From Hydractinia symbiolongicarpus (Eukaryota > Cnidaria > Hydrozoa > Anthoathecata > Hydractiniidae): a stretch of DNA of 64,000 nucleotides. The stretch is taken from contig NC_079877.1 of NCBI RefSeq assembly GCF_029227915.1, forward strand, positions 18,999,851 through 19,063,850. The letters are read 5' to 3'. The position numbers and the translations under genes are program-made. Below are positions 10,979-23,082 of this stretch, one piece after another (position 1 is the first letter of the stretch; each line of letters begins with the position of its first letter). Below the pieces are notes generated by a model. The model saw nothing but the letters and a program-made list of their open reading frames with translations. It did not search any database and was not told where the DNA came from.

Positions 10979-13430
10979 CTGCTTTTAGAAGGCTATGCAC
11001 GTAGTTGACGGTGAGAAAAAGCCATGGCGGCAAGGAAAACGACTTGGCACGTTGCGGTCCCTTGAGAATGAAGGGACTAGACCAATGATACCATGCGCAG
11101 GCTTGTGGAACCACGTAATTTACGTGTAAGGCCTTTATTAGGCCGCAAAAGCCATATTACGGCTTTTAGAAGGCTATGCACGAAGTTGACGGTGATATAA
11201 GGGCATGGCGCCAAGGCAAATGACTTTGGACGATGTAGTCATTTGAGACTGAGAGAACTAGACCAATAGGAAGCTGCGCGGACATGTGGAACCACGTAAT
11301 TCACGTGTAAAGCCATAATTAGGCCGTAAAAAGCCATAATACGGCTTTTAGAAAGCTTTGCACGTAGTTGATGGTGATACAAGGCCATGACGCCAAGAAA
11401 ACTGACTTGGAACGTTGTAGTCCATTGAGACTGAAGGGACCAGACCAATGATACCATGCGCAGGCTTGTGGAACCACGTAATTTACGTGTAAGGCCTTTA
11501 TTAGGCCGCAAAAGCCATATTACGGCTTTTAGAAAGCTATGCACGTAGTTGACGGTGATATAAGAGCATGGCGTCAAAGAAAACGACTTGGGACATTGTA
11601 GTCCATTGAGACTGCAAAGACTAGACCAATGGCAAGCTGTGCGAACAGGTGGAACAACGTAATTCACGTGTAAGGCCTTTATTAAGCCGCAAAAGCGATA
11701 TTACGGGTTTTAGAGAGTTTTGCACGTAGTTGATGGTGATAGAAGGCCATGACGCGAAGGAAAACGACTTGGCACGTTGCGGTCCATTGAGAATGAAGGG
11801 ACTAAACCAATGATACCATGCGCAGGCTTGTGGAACCACGTAATTTACGTGTAAGGCCTTTATTAGGCCGCAAAAGCCATATTACGGCTTTTAGAAGGCT
11901 ATGCACGAAGTTGACGGTGATATAAGAGCATGGCGCCAAGGCAAATGACTTTGGACGATGTAGTCCTTTGAGACTGAGAGAACTAGACCAATAGGAAGCT
12001 GCGCGGACATGTGGAACCACGTAATTCACGTGTAAAGCCTTAATTAGGCCGCAAAAAGCCATAATACGGCTTTTAGAAAGCTTTGCACGTAGTTGATGGT
12101 GATACAAGGCCATGACGCCAAGAAAACCCACTTGGAACGTTGTAGTCCATTGAGACTGAAAGGACCAGGCCAATGATACCATGCGCAGGCTTGTGGAACC
12201 ACGTAATTTACGTGTAAGGCCTTTATTAGGCCGCAAAAGCCATATTACGGCTTTTAGAAGGCTATGCACGTAGTTGACGGTGATATAAGGGCATGGCGCC
12301 AAGGCAAATGACTTTGGAGGTTGTAGTCCATTGAGACTGCAAAGACTAGACCAATGGCAAGCTGTGCGAACAGGTGGAACAACGTAATTCACGTGTAAGG
12401 CCTTTATTAGGCCGCAAAAGCCATATTACGGCTTTTAGAAAGCTATGCACGTAGTTGACGGTGATATAAGAGCATGGCGTCAAAGAAAACGACTTGGGAC
12501 ATTGTAGTCCATTGAGACTGCAAAGACTAGACCAATGGCAAGCTGTGCGAACAGGTGGAACAACGTAATTCACGTGTAAGGCCTTTATTAGGCCGCAAAA
12601 GCCAAGTTACGGCTTTTAGAAGGCTATGCTCGTAGTTGACGTTGATATAAGGCATTGGCGCCATGGAAAATGACTTGGGACGTTGTAGATCATCATGACT
12701 GCAAGGACTAAGCCCATGGCAACCTGTGCGGCCCCGTGCAACGACGTATTTTATGTGTAGGGCCTTAATTATGTCGTAAAAGACCATATTACTGCTTTTA
12801 GAAGGCTATGCACGTAGTTGACGGTGATATAAGGGCATGGCGCCAAGAAAAACGACTTGGCACGATGCAGTCCATTGAGAATGAAGGGACTAGACCATTG
12901 ATACCATGCGCAGGCTTGTGGAACAACGTAATATACGTGTAAGGCCTTTATTAGGCCGCAAAAGCCATATTACGGCTTTTAGAAGGCTATGCACGTAGTT
13001 GACGGTGATATAAGGGCATGGTGCCAAGGCAAATGACTTTGGAGGTTGTAGTCCATTGAGACTGCAAAGACTAGACCAATGGCAAGCTGTGCGAACAGGT
13101 GGAACAACGTAATTCACGTGTAAGTCCTTTATTAGGCCGCAAAAGCCATATTACGGCTTTTAGAAAGCTATGCACGTAGTTGACGGTGATATAAGAGCAT
13201 GGCGTCAAAGAAAACGACTTGGGACATTGTAGTCCATTGAGACGGCAAGGACTAGACCAACGGCAAGCTGTGCGAACACGTGGAACCACGTAATTCACGT
13301 GTAAGGCCTTTATTAAGCCGCAAAGCCATATTAGGGCTTTTAGAAGGCTATGCACGTAGTTGACGGTGATATAAGGGCATGGCGCCAAGGAAAACGATTT
13401 GGGACGTTGTAGTCCATTCAGACTGCAAGG
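10979..13430 (+). repeat. Low-order mixture of A, B, H and D-like monomers
   Basis: A and B monomers alternate with H-like monomers carrying GCTGTGCGAACAGGTGG and AAAGACTAGACC, the latter pair recurring at ~11,610, ~12,330, ~12,510 and ~13,060. D-like monomers with GCGGCCCCGTGCAACGACG enter at ~12,720. Stop codons of the minus-strand frame are lost in several monomers here, so this stretch holds the longest open frame of the window (11,802-12,392, 196 codons), which I treat as incidental. No gene seen. Confidence 0.75.
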
Positions 13431-16400
13431 ACTAGAGCCATGGCAACCTGTGCGGACACGTGGAACCACGTATTTTAAGTGTAGGGTCTTTATTAGGCCG
13501 CAAAAAGCCAGATTACGCCTTTTAGAAGGCAATGCACGTAGTTGATGGTGATATAAGGGCATGTCGCAAAGGCAAATGACTTAGCACGTTGCAGTCCTTT
13601 GAGACTGAGAAACTAGATCAATAGCAAGCTGCGCGGACATGTGGAACCACGTAATTCCCGTGTAAAGCCTTAATTAGGCCGCAAAAAGCCATATTACTGC
13701 ATTTAGAAGGTTATGCACGTAGTTGACAATGATATAAGGCCATGACGCCAAGGAAAACGACTTGGCACGTTATAGTCCATTCGAATGCAAGGACTACAGC
13801 CATGGCAACCTGTGTGGACATGTGGAACCTCGTAATTTAAGTGTACGGCCTTTATTAGGCCGCAAAAAGCCATATTACGACTTTTAAAAGGCTGTGCAAG
13901 TAGTTGACGGTGATATAAGGCCATGACGCTAAGGAAACCGACTTGGAAAGTTGTAGTCCATTGAGACTGAATGGTCTAGACCATTGATACCATGATCAGG
14001 CTCGTGGAACTAAGTGATTAACGTGTAAGGCCTTTATTAGGCGGCAAGAGGCCATAGTACGGCTTTTAGAAGGCTATGTTCGTAGTTGACGTTGATATAA
14101 GGCAATGGCGCCATGGAAAACGACTTGGGACGTTGTAGATCATTAAGACTGCAAGGACTAAACCCATGGCAACCTGTGCGGACCCGTGGAACCACGTATT
14201 TTAAGTGTAGGGCCTTAATTATTTCGTAAAAGACCATATTACTGCTTTTAGAAGGCTATGCACGTAGTTGACGGTGATAAAAGGCCATGGCGGCAAAGAA
14301 AACGACTTGGCACGTTGCGGTCCATTTAGAATGAAAGGACTAGACCAATGATACCATGCGCAAGCTTGTGGAACCACGTAATTTACGTGTAAGGCCTTTA
14401 TTAGGCCGCAAAAGCCATATTACGTCTTTTAGAAGGCTATGCACGTAGTTGACGGTAATATAAGGGCATGGCGCCAAGGCAAATGACTTTGGACGTTGTA
14501 GTCTTTTGAGACAGAGGGAACTAGACCAATGGTACCATGCGCAAACTCGTGGAAATACGTGATTTTCGTGTAAGGCCTTAGTTAGGCGGCAAGAGGCCAT
14601 AGTACGGCTTTTAGAAGGGTATGCTCGTAGTTGACGGTAATATAAGGGCATGGCGCCAAGGCAAATGACTTTGGACGTTGTAGTCCTTTGAGACAGAGAG
14701 AACTAGACCAATGGTACCATGCGCAAACTCGTGGAAATACGTGATTTTCGTGTAAGGCCTTAGTTAGGCGGCAAGAGGCCATAGTACGGCTTTTAGAAGG
14801 CTATGCTCGTAGTTGACGGTAATATAACAGCATGGCGCCAAGGCAAATGACTTTGGACGTTGTAGTCCTTTGAGACAGAGAGAACTAGACCAATGGTACC
14901 ATGCGCAAACTCGTGGAAATACGTGATTTTCGTGTAAGGCCTTAGTTAGGCTGCAAAAGGCCATACTACGGCTTGTCGAAAGCTATGCACGCAATTGCCG
15001 GTAATATAAGAGTATGGCGTCAAGGAAAACGACTTGGGACGTTGTAGTCCATTCCGACTGCAAGGACTAGAGCTATGGCAACCTGTGCGGACAAGTGGAA
15101 CCACGTAATTTAAGTGTAGGGTCTTTATTAGGCCGCAAAAAGCCATATTACGCCTTTTAGAAGGCTATGCACGTAGTTGACGGTGATATAAGGGCATGGC
15201 GCCAAGGCAAATGACTATGGATGTTGTACTCCTTTGAGACAGAGAGAACTAGAGCAATGGCATCATGCGCAGACTCGTGAAAATACGTGATTTTCGTGTA
15301 AGGCCTTAATTAGGCTGCAAAAGGCCATACTACTGCTTGTCGCAGGCTATGCAAGCAGTTGCCGGTGATATAAGGGCATGGCGTCAAGGAAAACGACTTG
15401 GGACGTTGTAGTCCATTGGGACTTCAAGGACTAGACCAATGGCAAGTTGCGCGAACACGTGGAACAACGTAATTCACGTGTAAGGCCTTTATTAGGCCGC
15501 AAAAGCCATATTACGGCTTGTCAAAGGCTGTGCAAGCAGTTGCCGGTGATATAAGGGCATGGCGTCAAGAAAATCGACTTGGCACGTTTTTAGTCCATTG
15601 AGACTGCAAGGACTAGCTCAATGCCAAGCTGCGCGAACACATGGAACCACGTAATTCACGTGTAAGGCTTTTATTAGGCCGCAAAAGCCAAGTTACGGCT
15701 TTTAGAAGGGTATCCACGTTTTTAAGGGTGATATAAAGGCATGGCGCCATGGAAAACGACTTGGGACGTTTTAGATCATTATGACTGCAAGGACTAAACC
15801 CATGGCAACCTGTGCGGACCCGTGCAACGACGTATTTTATGTGTAGGGCCTTAATTATGTCGTAAAAGACCATATTACTGCTTTTAGAAGGTTATGCACG
15901 TAGTTGACGTTGATATAAGGCAATGGCGCCATGGAAAACGACTTGGGACGTTGTAGATCATTAAGACTGCAAGGACTAAACCCATGGCAAACTGCGCTGA
16001 CCCGTGGAACCACGTATTTTAAGTGTAGGGCTTTAATTATGTCGTAAAAGACCATATTACTGCTTTTAGAAGGCTATGCACGTAGTTGACGGTGATAAAA
16101 GACCATGGCGGCAAAGAAAACGACTTGGCACGTTGCGGTCCATTGAGAATGAAAGGACTAGACCAATGATACCATGCGCAAGCTTGTGGAACCACGTAAT
16201 TTACGTGTAAGGCCTTTATTAGGCCGCAAAAGCCATATTACGTCTTTTAGAAGGCTATGCACGTAGTTGACGGTAATATAAGGGCATGGCGTCAAGGCAA
16301 ATGACTTTGGACGTTGTAGTCCTTTGAGACAGAGAGAACTAGGCCAATGGTACCATGCGCAAACTCGTGGAAATACGTGATTTTCGTGTAAGGCCTTAGT

Positions 16401-16945
16401 TAGGCGGCAAGAGGCCATAGTACGGCTTTTAGAAGGCTATGCTCGTAGTTGACGGTAATATAAGGGCATGGCGCCAAGGCAAATGACTTTGGACGTTGTA
16501 GTCCTTTGAGACAGATAGAACTAGACCAATGGTACCATGCGCAAACTTGTGGAAATACGTGATTTTCGTGTAAGGCCTTAGTTAGGCGGCAAGAGGCCAT
16601 AGTACGGCTTTTAGAAGGCTATGCTCGTAGTTGACGGTAATATAACGGCATGGCGCCAAGGCAAATGACTTTGGACGTTGTAGTCCTTTGAGACAGAGAG
16701 AACTAGACCAATGGTACCATGCGCAAACACGTGGAATTACGTGATTTTCGTGTAAGGCCTTAGTTAGGCTGCAAAAGGCCATACTACGGCTTTTAGAAGG
16801 CTATGCACGTAGTTGACGGTGATAAAAGGCCATGGCGGCAAAGAAAACGATTTGGCACGTTGCGGTCCATTGAGAATGAAAGGACTAGACCAATTACACC
16901 ATACGCAGGCTTGTGGAACCACGTAATTTACGTGTAAGGTCTTTA
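13431..16945 (+). repeat. Class E-rich block with F and G monomers
   Basis: Marked by E monomers (CCATGCGCAAACTCGTGG with ATACGTGATTTTCGTG and CCTTAGTTAGGC) repeated consecutively at 14,340-14,960 and again at 16,158-16,780, offset 1,818 bp (ten monomers). F monomers (GAGCCATGGCAACCTGTGCG with AATTTAAGTGTAGGG) and G monomers (GCAGTTGCCGG) lie between them. Segment 13,431 to ~14,887 is closely repeated from about 24,331 on. No gene seen. Confidence 0.8.
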
Positions 16946-17752
16946 TTAGGCGGCAAGAGGCCATTGTACGGCTTTTAGAAGGCTGTGCACATATTTGACG
17001 GTGATAAAAGGCCATGGCTGCAAGGAAAACGAATTGGCGAGTTGCAGTCCATTGAGAATGAAAGGACTAGACCAATGATACCATGCGCAGGCTTGTGGAA
17101 CCACGTAATTTACGTGTGATGCCTTTATTAGGCCGCAAAGCCATATTACCCCTTTTAGAAGGCTATGCACGTAGTTGACGGTGATATAAGGGCATGGCGC
17201 CAAGGCAAATGACTTTGGACGATGTAGTCCTTTGAGACTGAGAGAACTAGACCAATAGAAAACTGCGCGGACATGTGGAACCACGTAATTCCCGTGTAAA
17301 GCCTTAGTTAGGCCGCAAAAAGCCATAATACGGCTTCTAGAAAGCTTTGCACGTAGTTGATGGTGATATAAGGCCATGACGCCAAGGAAACCGACTTGGA
17401 ACGTTGTAGTCCATTGAGACTAAATGGTCTAGACCAATGATACCATGAGCAGGGTCGTGAAACTAAGTGATTAACGTGTAAGGCCTTTATTAGGCGGCAA
17501 GAGGCCATAGTACGGCTTTTAGAAGGCTATGTTCGTAGTTGACGTTGATATAAGGCAATGGCGCCATGGAAAACGACTTGGGACGTTGTAGATCATTAAG
17601 ACTGCAAGGTCTAAACCCATGGCAACTGTCCAGACCCGTGGAACCACGTATTTTAAGTGTAGGGCCTTAATTATGTCGTAAAAGACCATAGTACGGCTTT
17701 TAGAAGGCCATGCACTTAGTGGACGATGATAAAAGGCCATGGAGCCAAGGTA
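16946..17752 (+). repeat. Copy of the 5,690-6,500 block at +11,256 bp
   Basis: Matches the earlier block in monomer order and in private variants: TATTACCCCTTTTAG, GGGTCGTGAAACTAAG and CAACTGTCCAGACCC all recur at the same offset (62 monomers). It then runs into the six-mer pair starting near 17,753, whose first copy continues the match to about 6,850-7,500. Confidence 0.8.
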
Positions 17753-19930
17753 AACGACTTGGCATGATGCAGTTTATTGAGAATGAAAGGACTAGACCAA
17801 TGGCAAGCTGCGCGAACACGTGGAACAACGTAATTCACGTGTAAGGCCTTAATTATATCGTAAAAGACCATATTACGGCTTTTAGAAGGCCATGCACGTA
17901 ATGGACGATGATAAAAGGCCATGGCGCCAAGGAAAACGACTTGGCACGTTGCAGTCCATTGAGAATGAAAGGACCTGACCAATGATACAATGCGCAGGCC
18001 TCTGGAAATACTTGATTTCGTGTAAGGCCTTTATTAGGCGGCAAGAGGCCATAGTACGGCTTTTAGAAGGCTGTGCACATATTTGACGGTGATAAAAGGC
18101 CACGGCTGCAAGGAAAACGAATTGGCGCGTTGCAGTCCATTGAGAATGAAAGGACTAGACCAATGATACAATGCGCAGGCTTGTTGAACCACGTAATTTA
18201 CGTGTGATGCCTTTATTAGGCCGCAAAGCCATATTACCCCTTTTAGAAGGCTATGCACGTAGTTGACGGTGATATAAGGGCATGGCGCCAAGGCAAATGA
18301 CTTCGGACGATGTAGTCCTTTGAGACTGAGAGAACTAGACCAATAGCAAGCTGCGCGGACATGTGGAACCACGTAATTCCCGTGTAAAGCCTTAATTAGG
18401 CCGCAAAAAGCCATAATACGGCTTCTAGAAAGCTTTGCACGTAGTTAATGGTGATATAAGGCCATGACGCCAAGGAAACCGACTTGGAACGTTGTAGTCC
18501 ATTGAGACTGAATGGTCTAGACCAATGATACCATGAGCAGGGTCGTGGAACTAAGTGATAAACGTGTAAGGCGTTTATTAGGCGGCAAGAGGCCATAGTA
18601 CGGCTTTTAGAAGGCTATGTTCGTAGTTGACGTTGATATAAGGCAATGGCGCCATGGAAAACGACTTGGGACGTTGTAGATCATTAAGACTGCAAGGACT
18701 AAACCCATGGCAACCTGTGCGGACCCGTGGAACCACGTATTTTAAGTGTAGGGCCTTAATTATGTCGTAAAAGACCATATTACTGCTTTTAGAAGGCTAT
18801 GCACGTAGTTGACGGTGAGAAAAGGCCATGGCGGCAAGGAAAACGACTTGGCATGATGCAGTTTATTGAGAATGAAAGGACTAGACCAATGGCAAGCTGC
18901 GCGAACACGTGGAACAACGTAATACACGTGTAAGGCCTTAATTATATCGTAAAAGACCATATTACGGCTTTTAGAAGGCCATGCACGTAGTGGACGATGA
19001 TAAAAGGCCATGGCGCCAAAGAAAACGACTTGGCACGTTGCAGTCCATTGAGAATGAAAGGACCTGACCAATGATACAATGCGCAGGCCTCTGGAAATAC
19101 TTGATTTCGTGTAAGGCCTTTATTAGGCGGCAAGAGGCCATAGTACGGCTTTTAGAAGGCTGTGCACATATTTGACGGTGATAAAAGGCCATGGCTGCAA
19201 GGAAAACGAATTGGCGCGTTGCAGTCCATTGAGAATGAAAGGACTAGACCAATGATACAATGCGCAGGCTTGTTGAACCACGTAATTTACGTGTGATGCC
19301 TTTATTAGGCCGCAAAGCCATATTACCCCTTTTAGAAAGCTATGCACGTAGTTGACGGTGATATAAGGGCATGGCGCCAAGGCAAATGACTTCGGACGAT
19401 GTAGTCCTTTGAGACTGAGAGAACTAGACCAATAGCAAGCTGCGCGGACATGTGGAACCACGTAATTCCCGTGTAAAGCCTTAATTAGGCCGCAAAAAGC
19501 CATAATACGGCTTCTAGAAAGCTTTGCACGTAGTTAATGGTGATATAAGGCCATGACGCCAAGGAAACCGACTTGGAACGTTGTAGTCCATTGAGACTGA
19601 ATGGTCTAGACCAATGATACCATGAGCAGGGTCGTGGAACTAAGTGATAAACGTGTAAGGCGTTTATTAGGCGGCAAGAGGCCATAGTACGGCTTTTAGA
19701 AGGCTATGTTCGTAGTTGACGTTGATATATAGCAATGGCGCCATGGAAAACGACTTGGGACGTTGTAAATCATTAAGACTGCAAGGACTAAACCCATGGC
19801 AACCTGTGCGGACCCGTGGAACCACGTATTCTAAGTGTAGGGCCTTAATTATGTCGTAAAAGACCATATTACTGCTTTTAGAAGGCTATGCACGTAGTTG
19901 ACGGTGAGAAAAGGCCATGGCGGCAAGGAA
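17753..19930 (+). repeat. Six-monomer HOR, two copies (1,089 bp)
   Basis: Copies 17,753-18,841 and 18,842-19,930. Both begin at AACGACTTGGCATGATGC and share the rare GCAGTTTATTGAG (17,770 and 18,859), GGCTTGTTGAACC, TATTACCCC, GACTTCGGACG and GTGTAAGGCGTTTATT. The left junction of copy 2 lies in AAACGACTTGGCA, a text common to different classes, as expected of in-register unequal exchange. Confidence 0.88.
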
Positions 19931-22779
19931 AACGACTTGGCACGTTGCGGTCCATTGAGAATGAAGGGACTAGACCAATGATACCATGCGCAGGCTTGTA
20001 GAACCACGTAATTTACGTGTAAGGTCTTTATTAGGCCGCAAAAGCCATATTACGGCTTTTAGAAGGCTATGCACGTAGTTGACGGTGATATAAGGGCATG
20101 GCGCCAAGGCAAATGACTTTGGACGATGTAGTCCTTTGAGACTGAGAGAACTAGACCAATAGGAAGCTGAGCGGACATGTGGAACCACGTAATTCACGTG
20201 TAAAGCCTTAATTAGGCCGCAAAAAGCCATAATACGGCTTTTAGAAAGCTTTGCACGTAGTTGATGGTGATACAAGGCCATGACGCCAAGAAAACAGACT
20301 TCGAACGTTGTAGTCCATTGAGACTGAAAGGTCTAGACCAATGATACCATGAGCAGGCTCGTGGAACTAAGTGATTAACGTGTAAGGCCTTTATTAGGCG
20401 GCAAGAGGCCATAGTACGGCTTTTAGAAGGCTATTTTCGTAGTTGACGTTGATATAAGGCAATGGCGCCATGGAAAACGACTTGGGACGTTGTAGATCAT
20501 TAAAACTGCAAGGACTAAACCCATGGCAACCTGTGCAGACCCGTGGAACCACGTATTTTAAGTGTAGGGCCTTAATTATGTCGTAAAAGACCATATTACT
20601 GCTTTTACAAGGCTATGCACGTAGTTGACGGTAAGAAAAGGCCATGGCGGCAAGGAAAATGACTTGGCACGTTGCGGTCCATTGACAATGAAGGGACTAG
20701 ACCAATGATACCATGCGCAGGCTTGTGGAACCACGTAATTTACGTGTTAAGCCTTTATTAGGCCGCAAAAGCCATATTACGGCTTTTAGAAGGCTATGCA
20801 CGTAGTTGACGGTGATATAAGGGCATGGCGCCAAGGCAAATGACTTTGCACGATGTAGTCCTTTGAGACTGAGAGAACTAGACCAATAGGAAGCTGCGCG
20901 GACATGTGGAACCACGTAATTCCCGTGTAAAGCCTTAATTAGGCCGCAAAAAGCCATAATACGGCTTCTAGAAAGCTTTGCACGTAGTTGATGGTGATAT
21001 AAGGCCATGACGCCAAGGAAACCGACTTGGAACGTTGTAGTCCATTGAGACTGAAAGGTCTAGATCAATGATACCATGAGCAGGGTCGTGGAACTAAGTG
21101 ATAAACGTGTAAGGCCTTTATTAGGCGGCAAGAGGCCATAGTACGGCTTTTAGAAGGCTATGTTCGTAGTTGACGTTGATATAAGGCAATGGCGCCATGG
21201 AAAACGACTTGGGACGTTGTAGATCATTAAGACTGCAAGGACTAAACCCATGGCAACCTGTGCGGACCCGTGGAACCACGTATTTTAAGTGTAGGGCCTT
21301 AATTATGTCGTAAAAGACCATATTACTGCTTTTAGAAGGCTATGCACGTAGTTGACGGTGAGAAAAGGCCATGGCGGCAAGGAAAACGACTTGGCACGTT
21401 GCGGTCCATTGAGAATGAAGGGACTACACCAATGATACCATGCGCAGGCTTGTGGAACCACGTAATTTACGTGTAAGGCCTTTATTAGGCCGCAAAAGCC
21501 ATATTACGGCTTTTAGAAGGCTATGCACGTAGTTGACGGTGATATAAGGGCATGGCGCCAAGGCAAATGACTTTGGACGATGTAGTCCTTTGAGACTGAG
21601 AGAACTAGACCAATAGGAAGCTGAGCGGACATGTGGAACCACGTAATTCACGTGTAAAGCCTTAATTAGGCCGCAAAAAGCCATAATACGGCTTTTAGAA
21701 AGCTTTGCACGTAGTTGATGGTGATACAAGGCCATGACGCCAAGAAAACCGACTTCGAACGTTGTAGTCCATTGAGACTGAAAGGTCTAGACCAATGATA
21801 CCATGAGCAGGCTCGTGGAACCAAGTGATTAACGTGTAAGGCCTTTATTAGGCGGCAAGAGGCCATAGTACGGCTTTTAGAAGGCTATGTTCGTAGTTGA
21901 CGTTGATATAAGGCAATGGCGCCATGGAAAACGACTTGGGACGTTGTAGATCATTAAAACTGCCAGGACTAAACCCATGGCAACCTGTGCGGACCCGTGG
22001 AACCACGTATTTTAAGTGTAGGGCCTTAATTATGTCGTAAAAGACCATATTACTGCTTTTAGAAGGCTATGCACGTAGTTGACAGTGAGAAAAGGCCATG
22101 GCGGCAAGGAAAATGACTTGGCACGTTGCGGTCCATTGACAATGAAGGGACTAGACCAATGATACCATGCGCAGGCTTGTGGAACCACGTAATTTACGTG
22201 TTAAGCCTTTATTAGGCCGCAAAAGCCATATTACGGCTTTTAGAAGGCTATGCACGTAGTTGACGGTGATATAAGGGCATGGCGCCAAGGCAAATGACTT
22301 TGGACGATGTAGTCCTTTGAGACTGAGAGAACTAGACCAATAGGAAGCTGAGCGGACATGTGGAACCACGTAATTCACGTGTAAAGCCTTAATTAGGCCG
22401 CAAAAAGCCATAATACGGCTTTTAGAAAGCTTTGCACGTAGTTGATGGTGATACAAGGCCATGACGCCAAGAAAACCGACTTCGAACGTTGTAGTCCATT
22501 GAGACTGAAAGGTCTAGACCAATGATACCATGAGCAGGCTCGTGGAACCAAGTGATTAACGTGTAAGGCCTTTATTAGGCGGCAAGAGGCCATAGTACGG
22601 CTTTTAGAAGGCTATGTTCGTAGTTGACGTTGATATAAGGCAATGGCGCCATGGAAAACGACTTGGGACGTTGTAGATCATTAAAACTGCAAGGACTAAA
22701 CCCATGGCAACCTGTGCGGATCCGTGGAACCACGTATTTTAAGTGTAGGGCCTTAATTATGTCGTAAAAGACCATATTA
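19872..22779 (+). repeat. Four tandem A-B-C-D units of exactly 727 bp
   Basis: Unit starts (C of CTGCTTTT) at 19,872, 20,599, 21,326, 22,053 and 22,780, each 727 bp apart; a partial fifth (A and B) runs to ~23,140. Units three and four share private variants such as GGAACCAAGTGATT and ATCATTAAAACTGC, so they are the youngest pair, while TTGACAGTGAG appears only in the fourth and fifth. The longest regular run of the four-mer in the window. Confidence 0.93.
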
Positions 22780-23082
22780 CTGCTTTTAGAAGGCTATGCA
22801 CGTAGTTGACAGTGAGAAAAGGCCATGGCGGCAAGGAAAATGACTTGGCACGTTGCGGTCCATTGACAATGAAGGGACTAGACCAATGATACCATGCGCA
22901 GGCTTGTGGAACCACGTAATTTACGTGTTAAGCCTTTATTAGGCCGCAAAAGCCATATTACGGCTTTTAGAAGGCTATGCACGTAGTTGACGGTGATATA
23001 AGGGCATGGCGCCAAGGCAAATGACTTTGGACGATGTAGTCCTTTGAGACTGAGAGAACTAGACCAATAGGAAGCTGCGCGG

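Noticed and set aside
11802-12392. 196-codon minus-strand open frame, and over 200 shorter ones of 61-163 codons across the window, as protein genes
   Set aside because: They are the same few translations repeated from each satellite monomer, start and stop at fixed monomer positions, change frame each 182 bp, and show no recognisable domain or signal sequence.
13100-13200. Telomere-like repeats (GTGTAGGG in D and F monomers)
   Set aside because: Only single TAGGG-type words once per monomer, never tandem.
15720-15745. TATA-like promoter signals (GATATAAGG in every monomer)
   Set aside because: The word belongs to the monomer consensus and occurs hundreds of times without any associated gene; satellite transcription cannot be judged from sequence.
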